A stretch of DNA of 64,000 nucleotides, taken from Croceibacterium segetis. GTDB taxonomy: Bacteria; Pseudomonadota; Alphaproteobacteria; Sphingomonadales; Sphingomonadaceae. The stretch covers positions 248,001-312,000 of the forward strand of contig NZ_JAANOZ010000001.1 of the NCBI RefSeq assembly GCF_011320115.1, in the 5' to 3' direction. The notes under the pieces are model-generated. The model was not told the DNA's origin. It saw only the letters and a program-made list of their open reading frames with translations, and did no database searches. Below, piece by piece: positions 52,933 through 62,548 of the stretch (positions are counted from its first letter, which is position 1; the number at the start of each line of letters is the position of its first letter). A program made the position numbers and the translations under genes.

Positions 52933-54198
52933 ATGTCACCACTTCGCGAACATCGCCGGGTATTGGCCGCTTCGCTGGTCGGTACCGCGGTCGAGTTCTA
53001 CGATTTCTACGTCTACGCCACCGCCGCCGCGCTGGTGTTCGGACCGCTGTTCTTCCCTTCCGAAAGCGCCACCGCACAACAACTGCTGAGCTTCATGAGC
53101 TTCGGCCTCGCCTTCGTCGCACGGCCTGTCGGCGCGATCGCCTTCGGCCATTTCGGCGACCGGCTGGGGCGAAAGTCGACATTGGTCGCCTCGCTGCTGC
53201 TGATGGGCGTATCGACGCTGCTGATCGCCTTCCTGCCGACTTACGCGATGGTTGGATGGGTCGCGCCGCTGCTGCTGTGCGTCCTGCGCTTCGGCCAGGG
53301 GTTCGGGCTCGGCGGGGAATGGGGCGGTGCGACGCTGCTGGCGGTCGAAAACGCTCCGAAAGGGTGGGAATCGCGCTTCGGTTCGGCTCCGCAACTGGGC
53401 GCGCCGGTCGGCTTCCTGACCGCGAATGGGTTGTTCCTGCTGCTGGGGCTCTGGCTGAGCGATGCGGACTTCAACGCCTGGGGGTGGCGCGTGCCGTTCC
53501 TGCTCTCGGCGCTGCTGGTCGGGGTCGGGCTGTGGGTGCGGCTGCGGATCGGCGAGACGCCTGCTTACCGCGACGCGCTCGAGAAGGCGCCGCCGCCGCT
53601 GGTGCCGCTTGGCGTGGTGCTCCGTCACCATTGGGCGCCGACGCTCGCCGCTTGCGCGGCGGTCGTCTCGGCGTTCGCGATCTTCTACCTCTCGACGGCC
53701 TTTGCGCTCAGTCACATGACCTCCGCGCGCGGGGTATCGCGCGAGACCATGCTGGCGCTGCAACTGGCCGCCAACCTGTTTCTCGCCGTGGGGATCGTCC
53801 TCGCGGCGATCGGTTCGGATCGGACCAGCCCCCGGCGCATGCTGGCCTGGGGCGCGGCGGCGACGGTGCTGCTCGGGTTGGTCTTCGGCCCGGCGCTGGC
53901 GGGAGGCTCGCTTGCGCTGGTCTTCACGACGCTGGCCGGCGGGCTCATGGTGATGGGGTTCGTCTACGGGCCGCTCGGCGGTTGGATGCCGCGGCTGTTC
54001 CCGGTGACTGTGCGCTACACCGGCATGTCCGTCGCCTTCAATGTCGGCGGGATCCTCGGCGGAGCCGTGGCGCCGATCGCCGCGCAGATGCTGAGCGCGG
54101 CTGGGGGCATCTCGCTCGTCGGGTTGTTCCTGAGCGCGGCGGGCCTGGTGACGCTGCTCGGCGTTACCGTGGGGCGGCCGGCAGTCGCAGCAACGTAA
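52933..54198 (+). CDS. MFS transporter, metabolite:H+ symporter (MHS) family
   Basis: 421 residues with twelve helices. GTAVEFYDFYVYATAAALVF in helix 1 is the MHS signature, GDRLGRKSTL is the MFS loop 2-3 motif, and LRFGQGFGLGGEWGGATLLAVE is helix 4-5 of this family. Relatives carry shikimate, proline/betaine, citrate or alpha-ketoglutarate; the substrate here is not determinable. It is convergent with rsmD and their 3' ends overlap by 35 bases, so the last codons of both genes read the same DNA in opposite senses. Confidence 0.92.
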   Translation: MSPLREHRRVLAASLVGTAVEFYDFYVYATAAALVFGPLFFPSESATAQQLLSFMSFGLAFVARPVGAIAFGHFGDRLGRKSTLVASLLLMGVSTLLIAFLPTYAMVGWVAPLLLCVLRFGQGFGLGGEWGGATLLAVENAPKGWESRFGSAPQLGAPVGFLTANGLFLLLGLWLSDADFNAWGWRVPFLLSALLVGVGLWVRLRIGETPAYRDALEKAPPPLVPLGVVLRHHWAPTLAACAAVVSAFAIFYLSTAFALSHMTSARGVSRETMLALQLAANLFLAVGIVLAAIGSDRTSPRRMLAWGAAATVLLGLVFGPALAGGSLALVFTTLAGGLMVMGFVYGPLGGWMPRLFPVTVRYTGMSVAFNVGGILGGAVAPIAAQMLSAAGGISLVGLFLSAAGLVTLLGVTVGRPAVAAT

Positions 54199-54718
54199 TC
54201 CGCGCGGCGCCGACGGTGCGCTCGGATTCGATCTCCAGCGACTTGACCTGGGCGGGCTCGTCCTTCGCCGTTTCGAGCGCAACCCAGCTGCCTTCGCCGA
54301 TCCAGCCGAGCCGCACCATCCGATCGAGTGCGACCGCCCCCGCGCCGCTGCGGTAGGGCGGGTCGAGTAGCAGCAGATCGTAGGCTTGCCTGGCGGGCCC
54401 CAACGCGAGCACAGAGCCAGCCTGAACCGTGCAGCGATCCTGCGCTCGCAAGGCAGCCACGTTCGCCCTCAGCGCCCGAATCGCCGCCGGATCCTGCTCG
54501 ACGAACAGGCAGCTGGCGACGCCGCGCGACAGCGCCTCCAGTCCCAGCGCGCCCGAGCCGGCGAACAGGTCCGCCACGGCCAGGCCTTCGAAACTGCCGA
54601 GACGGCTGGTGAGCATGTTGAACAGCGTTTCGCGGGTTCGGTCCGCGGTCGGCCGCGTCGCTTCGCCTGGCGGAGCCTTGAGCGGACGGCGGCGCCACTC
54701 GCCGGCGACGATCCTCAT
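54164..54718 (-). CDS. rsmD: 16S rRNA (guanine966-N2)-methyltransferase
   Basis: 184 residues. MRIVAGEWRRRPL, RPTADRTRETLFNML, VADLFAGSGALGLEALSRG (SAM motif I), VEQDPAAI and YDLLLLDPPYRSG with the DPPY catalytic motif define RsmD. It methylates G966 of the 30S subunit. It is coupled to rluB upstream by an ATGA overlap, and its 3' end is antisense to the end of the transporter gene. Confidence 0.95.
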   Translation of the reverse strand: MRIVAGEWRRRPLKAPPGEATRPTADRTRETLFNMLTSRLGSFEGLAVADLFAGSGALGLEALSRGVASCLFVEQDPAAIRALRANVAALRAQDRCTVQAGSVLALGPARQAYDLLLLDPPYRSGAGAVALDRMVRLGWIGEGSWVALETAKDEPAQVKSLEIESERTVGAARITLLRLPAAPR

Positions 54719-55479
54719 TCAGCGGCGCCCTTTCGCAGGCTGCTCCTGAAGCGCTCGAGCTCGTGCTTCCTGACCTCGTCGGCCGCGCCGCGCGACAGGT
54801 CGCTGAGCGCGAAAGGCCCGTAAGCCGTGCGCAGCAGTCGCGAGACCTCGAGGCCGAGATGCTCGAGCACACGGCGTACTTCGCGGTTCTTGCCTTCGGT
54901 CAGCGTCAGCTCGATCCACTGGTTGCGCCCCGTGCGGCGCTCGAGATTGGCGTCGATCGGGCCGTAGCGCATGCCTTCGATGACGATCCCGTCCATCAGG
55001 CTTTCGAGCCGCGCTTGGCTGACCTCGCCATAAGTCCGCGCGCGATAAGTACGCGGCACGGCATTGGCCGGCAGTTCCATCGCCCGCTTGAGCTCGCCGT
55101 CGTTGGTCAGCAGCAGGAGCCCCTCGGTGTTGAGGTCGAGGCGGCCAACCGGCATCAGGCGCGGCGTGCCCTTCGGCAGCGCGTTGCGCAGCGCGTCGTA
55201 GATTGTCGGGCGACCCTTGGGGTCGCGCTCGGCGGTGAGCAGGCCCGAGGGCTTGTGGAACCGAAACAGCCGAGCCCTGTCCGCCGCGCCGACCGGTTTG
55301 CCGTCGACCGTCACGCCGCGCAGGCTCGGCAGGATCGTCGCCGGCGTTTCGAGCTTCGTGCCGTTAAGCGCCACCCGCCCGTCGGCGATCATCCGTTCGA
55401 CCTCGCGGCGGCTGGCAACGCCGGCGCGGGCGAGCAGCTTGGCGATCCGTTCACCTTCGGGTCTGGGGGTATCGGGCAT
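54715..55479 (-). CDS. rluB: 23S rRNA pseudouridine synthase, RluB family
   Basis: 254 residues. An N-terminal S4 domain (ERIAKLLARAGVASRREVERMIADGRVALNG) is followed by the catalytic domain with FRFHKPSGLLTAERDPKGRPTIYDAL, and PVGRLDLNTEGLLLLTNDGEL with the catalytic Asp in GRLDLNTEG, and GKNREVRRVLEHLGLEVSRLLRTAYGPF. RluB modifies U2605 of 23S rRNA; the related RluE/RluF differ in length and the S4 domain. It forms an rRNA-modification pair with rsmD. Confidence 0.94.
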   Translation of the reverse strand: MPDTPRPEGERIAKLLARAGVASRREVERMIADGRVALNGTKLETPATILPSLRGVTVDGKPVGAADRARLFRFHKPSGLLTAERDPKGRPTIYDALRNALPKGTPRLMPVGRLDLNTEGLLLLTNDGELKRAMELPANAVPRTYRARTYGEVSQARLESLMDGIVIEGMRYGPIDANLERRTGRNQWIELTLTEGKNREVRRVLEHLGLEVSRLLRTAYGPFALSDLSRGAADEVRKHELERFRSSLRKGAAE

Positions 55480-55596
55480 GGCTGCGCCATAGCGGTGAAG
55501 CGGCCGCGGTCAAAGCCGGACGGTGGAGCGAGCGTCCAGACCCCTAGCTTCGCCGAGTTTGCACGCTAGGGTGGAACCGCAGGGAGACGCGAACGC

Positions 55597-57291
55597 ATGG
55601 CATCGAGTGCGCAACAGGCCAACCCGGCCGCAGTTCGTCCGAAGGGCTTCAAGCTGCTCGCCCGCGCGCTTCAGACGCGCAAGTCGGCCACCATGCTCGG
55701 GCTGGGCTTTTCCTCGGGGCTGCCCTTCGCGCTGCTGGTCGGCACGCTCAACGCCTGGCTCGGCGAGGTCGGCATCAACCTCGCCACCATCGGCGTGCTG
55801 TCGTGGATCGGCCTCAGCTATTCGTTCAAGTTCCTCTGGTCGCCGCTGGTCGATCGCTTTCCGCTGCCTGGGCTCGACCGGCTCGGGCGGCGCAAGAGCT
55901 GGATCCTGCTGTGCCAAACGGTGGTCGTGCTCGGCTTCGGCGGGCTTGCGCTGACCAGCCCGACGCAAGCGATCGGCACGTTCGCGCTGTTCGCGTTCAT
56001 CGCCGCACTCGCTTCGGCGACGCAGGACATCGCCATCGACGCCTGGCGCATCGACCAGGCCGACGAGGACAACCCGATCGAGCTGCTCTCGGCGCTGACC
56101 CAGTTCGGTTATCGCACGGCGTCGATCGTCGGCGGAGCCGTGGCGCTGGTCCTGGCCGCGCGGATGAGCTGGCCCAGCGTCTACCTGATCATGGCGGCGC
56201 TGATCGTCCTCGTCGCGTTCCTCACTCTTCGCGCGCCCGACAGCGAGCGGCCCGAGCGAACCGCGATGTACGCGGCGCTGGCGCAGCCCGGCGCCTTGTC
56301 GCCCACCGCGCGCCTCGCCGCGCTCGCGGTGGTTGGCCTCGGCTGGGGCTGGGCGATCGTGACTGTGATCCGGTTCATGGCCGCCATGCTGACCACGCCC
56401 GCCGGCACGCCGCCGCCCTCGGTGGGGGATTTCACCAAGGCCTACGGCCCGTGGATCATCGTCGCGACGGTGTTCCTGCCGCTGGTGGTCGCCGCGGTGA
56501 CCAACTGGCTGGTCAATAACGGGAAGGCGGTGCTGACCGAACCCGACGCCGATCGCGGCGCTGGCCGCACGTTCGCCAATCACCTCTACTCCGCGCTCGT
56601 CGCGCCCTTGCGCGAGCTGTCGGGGCGGCTCGGCTGGGGCGTGATCATCGTGATCGGCTTCATCCTGACATACGCCCTTTGCTACAACATCTGGGCGAGC
56701 TTCGCCTATCCGTTCTACCTCGAGGAGCTGAAGTACACGAAGGACGAGGTCGCCTTCGCCTCGAAGATCTTCGGCATCATCATGACCATGCTCGGGATCG
56801 GCCTCGGCGGATACCTGTTCGCGCGGATCGGCCGGTTCCCGACCGTGCTGCTCGGGGCGATCCTGCCGCCGCTCGGCAACCTGCTCTATGCCGACCTCGC
56901 TTACGGCAGCCCGAGGATCGACGCGTTCTCGCACCTCTTGCGGCTCGATGCGCTGGCGCAGGCTTTCGGTAGCGACGAGCGGATGATGCGGCTGCTGCTG
57001 GCGATCAGCTACGAGAACGTCAGCACCGGCCTCGCGCTCACCGCCTGGATGGCTTACGTCTCTAGCATCGTCAGCAAGCAGTACGCGGCGGTGCAGTACG
57101 CGCTGCTCGGGTCGCTGGTCTCGCTCGTCGGCACGCTCGGCCGCGGGATCACCGGCGAGGCGATCGACACTTACGGTTACGCGACGGTGTTCGAATGGAC
57201 CGCGGCCACGGCTTCGCTGTCGGTCCTTTTCGTGCTGTTCGAATGGGTTCGGGTTTCGCGCCAAGAGCGCCTGGCGCTCGCGCCGGCCTAG
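55597..57291 (+). CDS. ampG: AmpG-family muropeptide MFS transporter
   Basis: 564 residues, ATG with GGGAG upstream. MLGLGFSSGLPFALLVGTLNAWLGEVGI, SYSFKFLWSPLVDRFPLPGLDRLGRRKSWILL and ALASATQDIAIDAWRID are hallmarks of AmpG permeases, with twelve to fourteen helices. AmpG imports anhydromuropeptides released by lytic transglycosylases such as the Slt encoded at 17.4 kb for cell-wall recycling. It is followed by a cluster of palindromes and a PilZ gene. Confidence 0.93.
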   Translation: MASSAQQANPAAVRPKGFKLLARALQTRKSATMLGLGFSSGLPFALLVGTLNAWLGEVGINLATIGVLSWIGLSYSFKFLWSPLVDRFPLPGLDRLGRRKSWILLCQTVVVLGFGGLALTSPTQAIGTFALFAFIAALASATQDIAIDAWRIDQADEDNPIELLSALTQFGYRTASIVGGAVALVLAARMSWPSVYLIMAALIVLVAFLTLRAPDSERPERTAMYAALAQPGALSPTARLAALAVVGLGWGWAIVTVIRFMAAMLTTPAGTPPPSVGDFTKAYGPWIIVATVFLPLVVAAVTNWLVNNGKAVLTEPDADRGAGRTFANHLYSALVAPLRELSGRLGWGVIIVIGFILTYALCYNIWASFAYPFYLEELKYTKDEVAFASKIFGIIMTMLGIGLGGYLFARIGRFPTVLLGAILPPLGNLLYADLAYGSPRIDAFSHLLRLDALAQAFGSDERMMRLLLAISYENVSTGLALTAWMAYVSSIVSKQYAAVQYALLGSLVSLVGTLGRGITGEAIDTYGYATVFEWTAATASLSVLFVLFEWVRVSRQERLALAPA

Positions 57292-57328
57292 GGTTAATTT
57301 AACCCCATGTTGGGGCATTATGCATAAT
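57291..57328. promoter_or_regulatory. three adjacent palindromes between ampG and the PilZ gene
   Basis: GGGTTAA-T-TTAACCC (57291-57305), CCCCA-TGT-TGGGG (57303-57315) and ATTATGCATAAT (57317-57328), nearly touching. The first contains two TTAA half-sites of the CtrA type but one base apart rather than seven. Together they lie 34-71 bases upstream of the PilZ ATG; they could be operators or, for the middle one, an ampG transcript end. Confidence 0.45.
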
Positions 57329-57361
57329 CCCCCCTAACCAGGATGCTATAGAAACGGCATC

Positions 57362-57724
57362 ATGACGGACCCTCGCGTCGATCGGGCCTTTCCCCGCCTT
57401 AAGCTGGGCATATCTGCCCAGTTGGAGACGCTCGACGGCCGCCAGCGGGTTCGCCTGATGGACTTGTCGCAAGGCGGCGCGCACCTGATCCTGAGCCAGG
57501 CGGGCCCCTTCAAGGAATGCGTCCTCACCTGGCTCAATTTCGAGGTTTTCGGGTCCGCCGCGTGGAGCGACGGCAAGCACTTCGGCCTGACCTTCGAAGC
57601 GCCTTTGCCGCTGCGCGTACTTGTCGAAACCCGCCAGCGGGCGCCTTCGGTCGTCCGCGAGGAGGAGGAAAGGGCCGCCCAGGAATGGGTCGCCGGGACC
57701 TCGCACAGCGGTTCGGACCGTTAG
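57362..57724 (+). CDS. PilZ domain protein, probable c-di-GMP receptor
   Basis: 120 residues. An RxxxR-type element lies at the N-terminus (DRAFPRLKLG) and LMDLSQGGAHLI carries the (D/N)xSxxG motif of PilZ domains, so c-di-GMP binding is plausible. The domain fills residues ~5-95; the acidic tail is unstructured. PilZ single-domain proteins act on motility, adhesion or cell-cycle output. The 3' end overlaps the convergent folC by four bases. Confidence 0.88.
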   Translation: MTDPRVDRAFPRLKLGISAQLETLDGRQRVRLMDLSQGGAHLILSQAGPFKECVLTWLNFEVFGSAAWSDGKHFGLTFEAPLPLRVLVETRQRAPSVVREEEERAAQEWVAGTSHSGSDR

Positions 57725-59016
57725 TCAGGCACCTCCCCGTTGGCCGCGAGCACTTTGCCCGCGAGGTAGAGCGAGCCGGCGATGAGCACGGGCGCGCCGT
57801 CGTCGGGCAGCGCAGCCAGGGCTGCTTCGAGGCTGTCCGACCACCGCGCGGCCTCGCCATAGGCCTCGGCGCCATGGCTGTCGCTGCCCTCGATGGGCAC
57901 CGCGGTGACGCTCAGCAGCCGCCCTTCGAGCGGGCCGATGATCGCCTCCGGATAACGGTTCGCCAGCATGCCGATGACCAGGTGCAGGCGGTCCCCGGCA
58001 AAATGACGGCCGATCGCCAGTCCGGCATCGGCGTTGTGACCGCCGTCGAGCCACACCGCGTGGCCGGGAGCGAGCGCGGTCAGCGGCCCGGCGCCGAGCC
58101 GTTGCAGCCGCGCGGGCCAGCGCGCCGAACGGATTCCCTCGGCCATCGCTTCGGGCGAGACGGCGACGTAGTCCTGGTGCCGCAGCATCGCCACCGCCAG
58201 CGCCGCGTTGTCGCCCTGGTGTCGGCCGGGAAGGGCGGGCAGCGGCAGCGTCAGCTCGCCATGGCGGTCGCGGTATTGAATTGCCTCACCGACTTCGGCC
58301 CACCAGTCGCGCCCGCGCATGTGCAGCGGCGCCCCGGCGAGGCCGGCCCGGCGCTCGATCTCGAGCTCGACGTCCTCGGCATAAGCCTGCGTGACCAGCG
58401 GCGAGCCGGGCCGAGCGATGCCGCCCTTCTCGAAGGCGATGCGGCACATTGGGTCCTCCGGGGTGCCTTCCTCGGGCACCAGCAGGAACGCCTCGTGGTC
58501 GATGCCGAGCGTGGCGATGCCGCAGCACGCCGGGCGCTCGAGCACATTGGTGGCGTCGAACCGCCCGCCGAGCCCGACCTCGATCACGCAGGCATCGGCC
58601 GGATTGCGCGCGAAGGCGAGGAAGGTGGCGGCGGTGGTGATCTCGAAGAAGCTCGGGTCGAGGTCCTGGCCGGCGTCGAGCACTTCCTTCAGCAATTCGG
58701 CGAGCAATTCGTCCGAGATAAGCTCGCCGGCGATCCGGATGCGCTCGTTGTAGCGGACGAGGTGCGGCTTGATCGCGACGTGGGCCTTGAGCCCGTGCGC
58801 CTCAAGCATCGCCCGCAGGTAGGCACAGGTCGAGCCCTTGCCGTTGGTCCCGGCGACATGGAAGGTCGGCGGCAGGCGCTTCTGCGGGTCGCCGAGGCGC
58901 CGCAGCAGCTCGCGGATCGTATCGAGCCCGAGGCGGCCCTGCGGCAGCGATAGCCGCGCCAGCCGGTCGAGCTGGGCCTGGACTCGCGGATCGTCGGAAG
59001 TCGCGAAATCTTTCAC
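57721..59016 (-). CDS. folC: bifunctional folylpolyglutamate synthase/dihydrofolate synthase
   Basis: 431 residues, GTG start. LPPTFHVAGTNGKGSTCAYLRAML (P-loop AGTNGKGS), YNERIRIAGELISDE, EITTAATFLAFARNPADACVIEVGLGGRFDATNV and VLIAGSLYLAGKVLA are the FolC blocks. It adds glutamate to dihydropteroate and folates. It is the last gene of the minus-strand trp/acc operon, five bases after the accD stop. No strong Shine-Dalgarno is seen, so translation may depend on coupling to accD. Confidence 0.96.
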   Translation of the reverse strand: MKDFATSDDPRVQAQLDRLARLSLPQGRLGLDTIRELLRRLGDPQKRLPPTFHVAGTNGKGSTCAYLRAMLEAHGLKAHVAIKPHLVRYNERIRIAGELISDELLAELLKEVLDAGQDLDPSFFEITTAATFLAFARNPADACVIEVGLGGRFDATNVLERPACCGIATLGIDHEAFLLVPEEGTPEDPMCRIAFEKGGIARPGSPLVTQAYAEDVELEIERRAGLAGAPLHMRGRDWWAEVGEAIQYRDRHGELTLPLPALPGRHQGDNAALAVAMLRHQDYVAVSPEAMAEGIRSARWPARLQRLGAGPLTALAPGHAVWLDGGHNADAGLAIGRHFAGDRLHLVIGMLANRYPEAIIGPLEGRLLSVTAVPIEGSDSHGAEAYGEAARWSDSLEAALAALPDDGAPVLIAGSLYLAGKVLAANGEVPD

Positions 59017-59021
59017 CGGAT

Positions 59022-59873
59022 CTAAGCGGCGGCTTGGGCGGGCGCCATATAGCCGAGCAGGGTGCCGAGCATCGCGCGAAGCTCGGCGCGGGGCACGACC
59101 ATGTCGACCATGCCGTGCTCGTGGAGGTACTCGGCGCGCTGGAAGCCTTCGGGCAGCTTCTCGCGGATCGTTTCCTGGATCACCCGCTGCCCGGCAAAGC
59201 CGATCAGCGCGCCCGGCTCGGCGATATGCACGTCGCCGAGCATCGCGTAACTGGCGGTGACCCCGCCGGTGGTCGGGTCGGTCAGCACGACGATGTAGGG
59301 CAGCCCGGCTTCCTTCAGTCTACGGGTCATTACCGTCGCGCGGGGCATCTGCATGAGGCTGAGGATGCCTTCCTGCATTCGCGCCCCGCCGGCGGCGGTG
59401 ACGACGACCATGCCGCATTTCTCGTCGAGCGCGCGCTGGGCGGCGGCGACGAAAGCCGAGCCTACCGCCTGGCCCATCGAGCCGCCCATGAACATGAAGT
59501 CCTGCACCCCGACGACCGCGCGGTGGCCCTCGATCGTGCCGAACGCGGCGGTGAAGGCGTCGTCGTGAGGGTTCTTGGCGCGGGCCTGCTTGAGCCGGTC
59601 GGTGTAGCGCTTGGAATCGCGGAACTTGAGCGGATCCTCGCGCACCTCGACCTCGGGAAGCACCTCGTAACCGTCGTCGAGAAGCTGGGCGAGGCGCGTG
59701 TCGGCACCGATTCGGCCGTGATGCTCGCAACGCGGGCAGACGTAGAGGTTCTCTTCGTATTCCTTGGTGAAGAGCATCTCGCTGCAGCTCGGGCACTTGA
59801 CCCACAAGTCTTCGGGGGTCTCGCGCTTGCTGCCGAACGAGAGGGAATTGCGGACGCGGGTGAGCCAGCTCAT
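59022..59873 (-). CDS. accD: acetyl-CoA carboxylase carboxyltransferase subunit beta
   Basis: 283 residues from ATG 59873, overlapping the trpA stop as ATGA; the frame extends upstream through trpA and is rejected. The N-terminal zinc ribbon has CPSCSEM and CPRCEHHG. The crotonase-fold core contains [76 protein letters not shown]. With AccA it transfers carboxyl from biotin to acetyl-CoA, the first step of fatty-acid synthesis. accD next to trpA and folC is a common proteobacterial order. Confidence 0.97.
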   Translation of the reverse strand: MSWLTRVRNSLSFGSKRETPEDLWVKCPSCSEMLFTKEYEENLYVCPRCEHHGRIGADTRLAQLLDDGYEVLPEVEVREDPLKFRDSKRYTDRLKQARAKNPHDDAFTAAFGTIEGHRAVVGVQDFMFMGGSMGQAVGSAFVAAAQRALDEKCGMVVVTAAGGARMQEGILSLMQMPRATVMTRRLKEAGLPYIVVLTDPTTGGVTASYAMLGDVHIAEPGALIGFAGQRVIQETIREKLPEGFQRAEYLHEHGMVDMVVPRAELRAMLGTLLGYMAPAQAAA

Positions 59874-60667
59874 GCGTGGGCCTCCTTGCGGGCGGAATGG
59901 ACCGCTTCGGCAAGCGATGCGGTGTATTCGCGCAGGTGTTCCGGTGCGGCGGTGCCGTGTTTGCCGACGATCTCGACCAGCGCCGAGCCGACGACCACGC
60001 CATCGGCGACACGGGCGATGGCGCGGGCCTGCTCGGGCGTGCGCACGCCGAAGCCGACCGCGACTGGCAGGTCGGTGGCGCGCTTGAGGCGGGCGACGGC
60101 CTGTTCGATCGAAGCGGTCGCCGCCTGCTGCTTGCCGGTGATCCCGGCGACCGAGACGTAATAGAGGAACCCGCTCGCGCCATCGAGCACGGTCGGCAGG
60201 CGCGCGTCGTCGGTCGTCGGCGTGGCGAGGCGGATCAGGTCGACTCCCTCGGCGCGCAAGTACGGGCCGAGGTCCTGGTCCTCCTCGGGCGCGAGGTCGA
60301 CGCAGATCACCCCATCGACGCCGCAGCCCTTGCACTCCTTGGCGAACCATTCGGGCCCGCGGCGGACCATCGGGTTGGCATAGCCCATCAGCACCAGCGG
60401 CACGTCCGGATGCCGCTCGCGGAATTCGTTGGCGATCATCAGGATTTCGCGCGTCGTCGTGCCGGCGCCGAGCGAGCGCAGGTTAGCCGCCTGGATCGCC
60501 GGCCCGTCGGCCATCGGGTCGGTGAACGGCATCCCCAGCTCGATCACGTCCGCGCCGCCGGAGACGAGCGCGTCGAGATTGGCGGCGGTGTCGCCGTCGC
60601 CCGCAGTGATGAACGCGACGAGGGCAGAGCGGCCCTTGGCGAAGGCGGAGGCGAGGCGCGGGTTCAC
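59870..60667 (-). CDS. trpA: tryptophan synthase subunit alpha
   Basis: 265 residues, GTG start overlapping the trpB TGA (GTGA). [41 protein letters not shown] with the catalytic Glu and Asp region, [24 protein letters not shown] and [14 protein letters not shown] are the TIM-barrel hallmarks. It splits indole-3-glycerol phosphate and channels indole to TrpB. Confidence 0.97.
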   Translation of the reverse strand: MNPRLASAFAKGRSALVAFITAGDGDTAANLDALVSGGADVIELGMPFTDPMADGPAIQAANLRSLGAGTTTREILMIANEFRERHPDVPLVLMGYANPMVRRGPEWFAKECKGCGVDGVICVDLAPEEDQDLGPYLRAEGVDLIRLATPTTDDARLPTVLDGASGFLYYVSVAGITGKQQAATASIEQAVARLKRATDLPVAVGFGVRTPEQARAIARVADGVVVGSALVEIVGKHGTAAPEHLREYTASLAEAVHSARKEAHA

Positions 60668-61875
60668 ATCTCCACTCCCAACGCCTCGGCGACGGTGAAG
60701 ATGTCCTTATCGCCGCGGCCGCACAAGTTGGCGAGGATGATCGCGTCCTTCGGCATTCCCGGCGCGCGCTTGGCGACGGCGGCGATGGCGTGGCTCGGTT
60801 CGAGCGCGGGGATGATGCCTTCGGTGCGGCAGAGGAGCTGGAAGGCGTCGAGCGCTTCGGTATCGGTCGCCGAGGTGTATTCGACCCGGCCGCTTTCCTT
60901 CAGCCAGGCGTGCTCGGGGCCGATGCCTGGGTAGTCGAGCCCGGCGCTGATCGAGTGTGCCTCGGTGATCTGCCCGTCCTCGTCCTGCAGCAGGTAGGTC
61001 TTGTTGCCGTGGAGGATGCCCGGGGCGCCGCCGGCGAGGCTCGCCGCGTGCTGCTTGTCGAGCCCGTGGCCGGCCGCCTCGACGCCGAGCATCTTCACCT
61101 CGGGATCGTCGAGGAACGGGTGGAACAGCCCGATCGCGTTCGAACCGCCGCCGATCGCCGCGACCAGCAGGTCGGGCAGTCGGCCGACGCGGCTGAGCAT
61201 CTGCGCCCGCGCCTCGCGCCCGATCACGCTCTGGAAGTCGCGCACCAGCTCGGGATAGGGATGCGGCCCCGCGGCGGTGCCGATGATGTAGAAAGTGTCG
61301 TGGACGTTCGCGACCCAGTCGCGCAGCGCCTCGTTCATCGCGTCCTTCAGCGTGCGCGAGCCGCTGACCACCGGGACCACTTCGGCGCCGAGCAGCTTCA
61401 TGCGGAACACGTTCGGCTGCTGGCGGGCGACGTCGACCTCGCCCATGTAGATCACGCACGGCAAGCCGAAGCGCGCGCACACGGTGGCGGTGGCGACGCC
61501 GTGCTGGCCGGCGCCGGTCTCCGCGATGATCCGCGTCTTGCCCATCCGCATCGCCAGCAGGATCTGGCCGATGCAGTTGTTGATCTTGTGCGCGCCGGTG
61601 TGGTTGAGCTCGTCGCGCTTGAACCACACTTGTGCGCCGCCGAGCGCCTCGGTCAGGCGCGGGGCGAAGTACAGCGGACTCGGGCGGCCGACGTAATGCT
61701 CGAGCAGATCCTCGAACTCGGCCTTGAAAGCCGGGTCGACCTTGGCCGCGCGGTAGGCCGTCTCGAGCTCGAGGATCAGCGGCATCAGTGTTTCGGCGAC
61801 GTAGCGGCCGCCGAATTGGCCGAAATGCCCGCGCTCGTCGGGCTGGTTGCGGAAGGAGTTGGGCTGCGTGCTCAT
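60664..61875 (-). CDS. trpB: tryptophan synthase subunit beta
   Basis: 403 residues from ATG 61875, which overlaps the trpF TGA as ATGA; the frame continues upstream antisense-like through trpF and is rejected. [35 protein letters not shown] with the PLP Lys, [30 protein letters not shown] (PLP phosphate loop) and [20 protein letters not shown] are all present. It condenses indole with serine to tryptophan. Confidence 0.98.
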   Translation of the reverse strand: MSTQPNSFRNQPDERGHFGQFGGRYVAETLMPLILELETAYRAAKVDPAFKAEFEDLLEHYVGRPSPLYFAPRLTEALGGAQVWFKRDELNHTGAHKINNCIGQILLAMRMGKTRIIAETGAGQHGVATATVCARFGLPCVIYMGEVDVARQQPNVFRMKLLGAEVVPVVSGSRTLKDAMNEALRDWVANVHDTFYIIGTAAGPHPYPELVRDFQSVIGREARAQMLSRVGRLPDLLVAAIGGGSNAIGLFHPFLDDPEVKMLGVEAAGHGLDKQHAASLAGGAPGILHGNKTYLLQDEDGQITEAHSISAGLDYPGIGPEHAWLKESGRVEYTSATDTEALDAFQLLCRTEGIIPALEPSHAIAAVAKRAPGMPKDAIILANLCGRGDKDIFTVAEALGVEM

Positions 61876-62507
61876 GCTTGCCGGGCCGCTTTGCAGAAGG
61901 CGCGGATCAAGTCCACATCCTTGACCCCGGGCGCGCTTTCGAGACCGCTGGAGGCATCGACGAGCGGGGCGCCGGTGACGCGAATAGCCTCGGCGACATT
62001 GCCCGGCGTCAGGCCGCCGGCGAGGCCCCACGGCAATTCGTGGCGGAAGTTCGCCAGCAGCGACCAGTCGAGCGCCAAGCCGTTGCCGCCGGGCAGCGCG
62101 CCCGCGGCGGCATCGTAAAGCACCTTGTCCGCCGCGCCCTTCCATTTGAGCGAGCTGGCGAGCGAATCCGCGTTGCGCACGCCGATCGCCTTCCACACCT
62201 CGAGCGGGGTGTTCTGCTTGATCAGCGCCAGCCACTCGGGCGTTTCCTGCCCATGGAACTGCACCACGTCCGGCTTGACCGCGTCGAGCGCCCGGGCGGT
62301 CGGCAGCGCCTCCATGCTGACCAGCAGCAGCACGACCTTGACGTGCTGGGGCACTCGGCGGCGCAGGATCGCGGCCTGGTCGAGCGAGACGTGCCGCGGG
62401 CTCCGCTCGTAATGCACAAGCCCGATGTGCGTCGCGCCGGCGTCGATCGCGGCGTCGACGGTTTCGGGCGTGGAGAGCCCGCAGATCTTGATCTCTGTGT
62501 TGGCCAT
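61872..62507 (-). CDS. trpF: phosphoribosylanthranilate isomerase
   Basis: 211 residues from ATG 62507. [37 protein letters not shown] carries the catalytic Cys in KICGL and the substrate loop. [12 protein letters not shown] and [15 protein letters not shown] with the catalytic Asp region near [15 protein letters not shown] (phosphate binding) complete the TIM barrel. It converts PRA to CdRP. A 41-base gap separates it from pyrF, the only real gap in the operon. Confidence 0.96.
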   Translation of the reverse strand: MANTEIKICGLSTPETVDAAIDAGATHIGLVHYERSPRHVSLDQAAILRRRVPQHVKVVLLLVSMEALPTARALDAVKPDVVQFHGQETPEWLALIKQNTPLEVWKAIGVRNADSLASSLKWKGAADKVLYDAAAGALPGGNGLALDWSLLANFRHELPWGLAGGLTPGNVAEAIRVTGAPLVDASSGLESAPGVKDVDLIRAFCKAARQA

Positions 62508-62548
62508 TGGGCGTGCAGTTAGGGAAGCGCTCCGGCGAAGGGAAGCCT

